Origin: an uncultured Eubacteriales bacterium
Lineage (GTDB): Bacteria; Bacillota; Clostridia; Oscillospirales; Oscillospiraceae
DNA: 5,228 nucleotides
Direction of reading: 5' to 3'
Assembly (NCBI GenBank): GCA_900553545.1
Contig: USDP01000117.1
Coordinates: 1 to 5,228, forward strand
Shown here: piece by piece, positions 5,228 through 5,228 of the stretch
Layout: each line of letters begins with the position of its first letter
Numbering within the stretch: position 1 is the first letter of the stretch
Position numbers and translations under genes: made by a program
Notes under the pieces: generated by a model
Told to the model about the DNA's origin: nothing
What the model saw: only the letters and a program-made list of their open reading frames with translations
Database searches by the model: none

Positions 5228-5228
5228 A

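Noticed and set aside
5124..5228. A divergent plus-strand promoter in the upstream region
   Set aside because: TTG-type hexamers such as the one at 5156 have no acceptable -10 at 16-18 bases, and no plus-strand gene follows.
1..5228. CRISPR arrays, tRNA or rRNA genes, insertion sequences, defence or toxin genes
   Set aside because: I saw no regularly spaced direct repeats, tRNA-like cloverleaf, rRNA sequence or transposase. The window is almost fully accounted for by the housekeeping operon.

Overview
The window holds one coherent block of the conserved bacterial translation/transcription operon rimP-nusA-ylxR-ylxQ-infB. All five genes are on the minus strand and read from about position 5041 down to 334. 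The order, the single-promoter layout, the short NusA without C-terminal acidic repeats, the strong AGGAGG ribosome binding sites and the mix of GTG/TTG/ATG starts point to a GC-rich member of the Firmicutes. A gut-type clostridium near the Oscillospiraceae/Ruminococcaceae is likely; this is inferred from gene content and protein character, not from a database search.

Layout in transcription order. Positions 5228-5042 are the upstream control region: helically phased A-tracts, a sigma-A-type promoter with a perfect extended -10 (TGGTATAAT), a roughly 70-nt leader, and an 11-bp perfect hairpin with a weak U-tract just before the rimP ribosome binding site. Positions 5041-2739 carry rimP, nusA, ylxR and ylxQ packed with gaps of 18 and 24 nt and an 11-nt overlap. 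Positions 2739-334 carry infB, whose start is probably a TTG three codons inside the longest reading frame. Positions 333-1 contain no convincing gene. They hold a series of inverted repeats, an AT-rich block (about 37% GC at 201-300 by hand count, against roughly 66% at 1-150), and a GC-rich palindrome that looks like a dispersed intergenic repeat. rbfA, the usual next gene, does not begin in this space.

The genes work together. RimP matures the 30S subunit, NusA controls RNA polymerase pausing and termination, YlxR and YlxQ are small RNA/nucleoid-associated proteins, and IF2 places initiator tRNA on the 30S subunit and joins the 50S. The genes themselves are ordinary. The points most worth a second look are the leader hairpin (a possible NusA-sensitive attenuator), the infB start correction and a possible internal IF2 start, the Cys-x-x-Cys-x-x-Cys cluster in YlxQ, and the structured stretch downstream of infB. 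I found no undescribed multi-gene system here.
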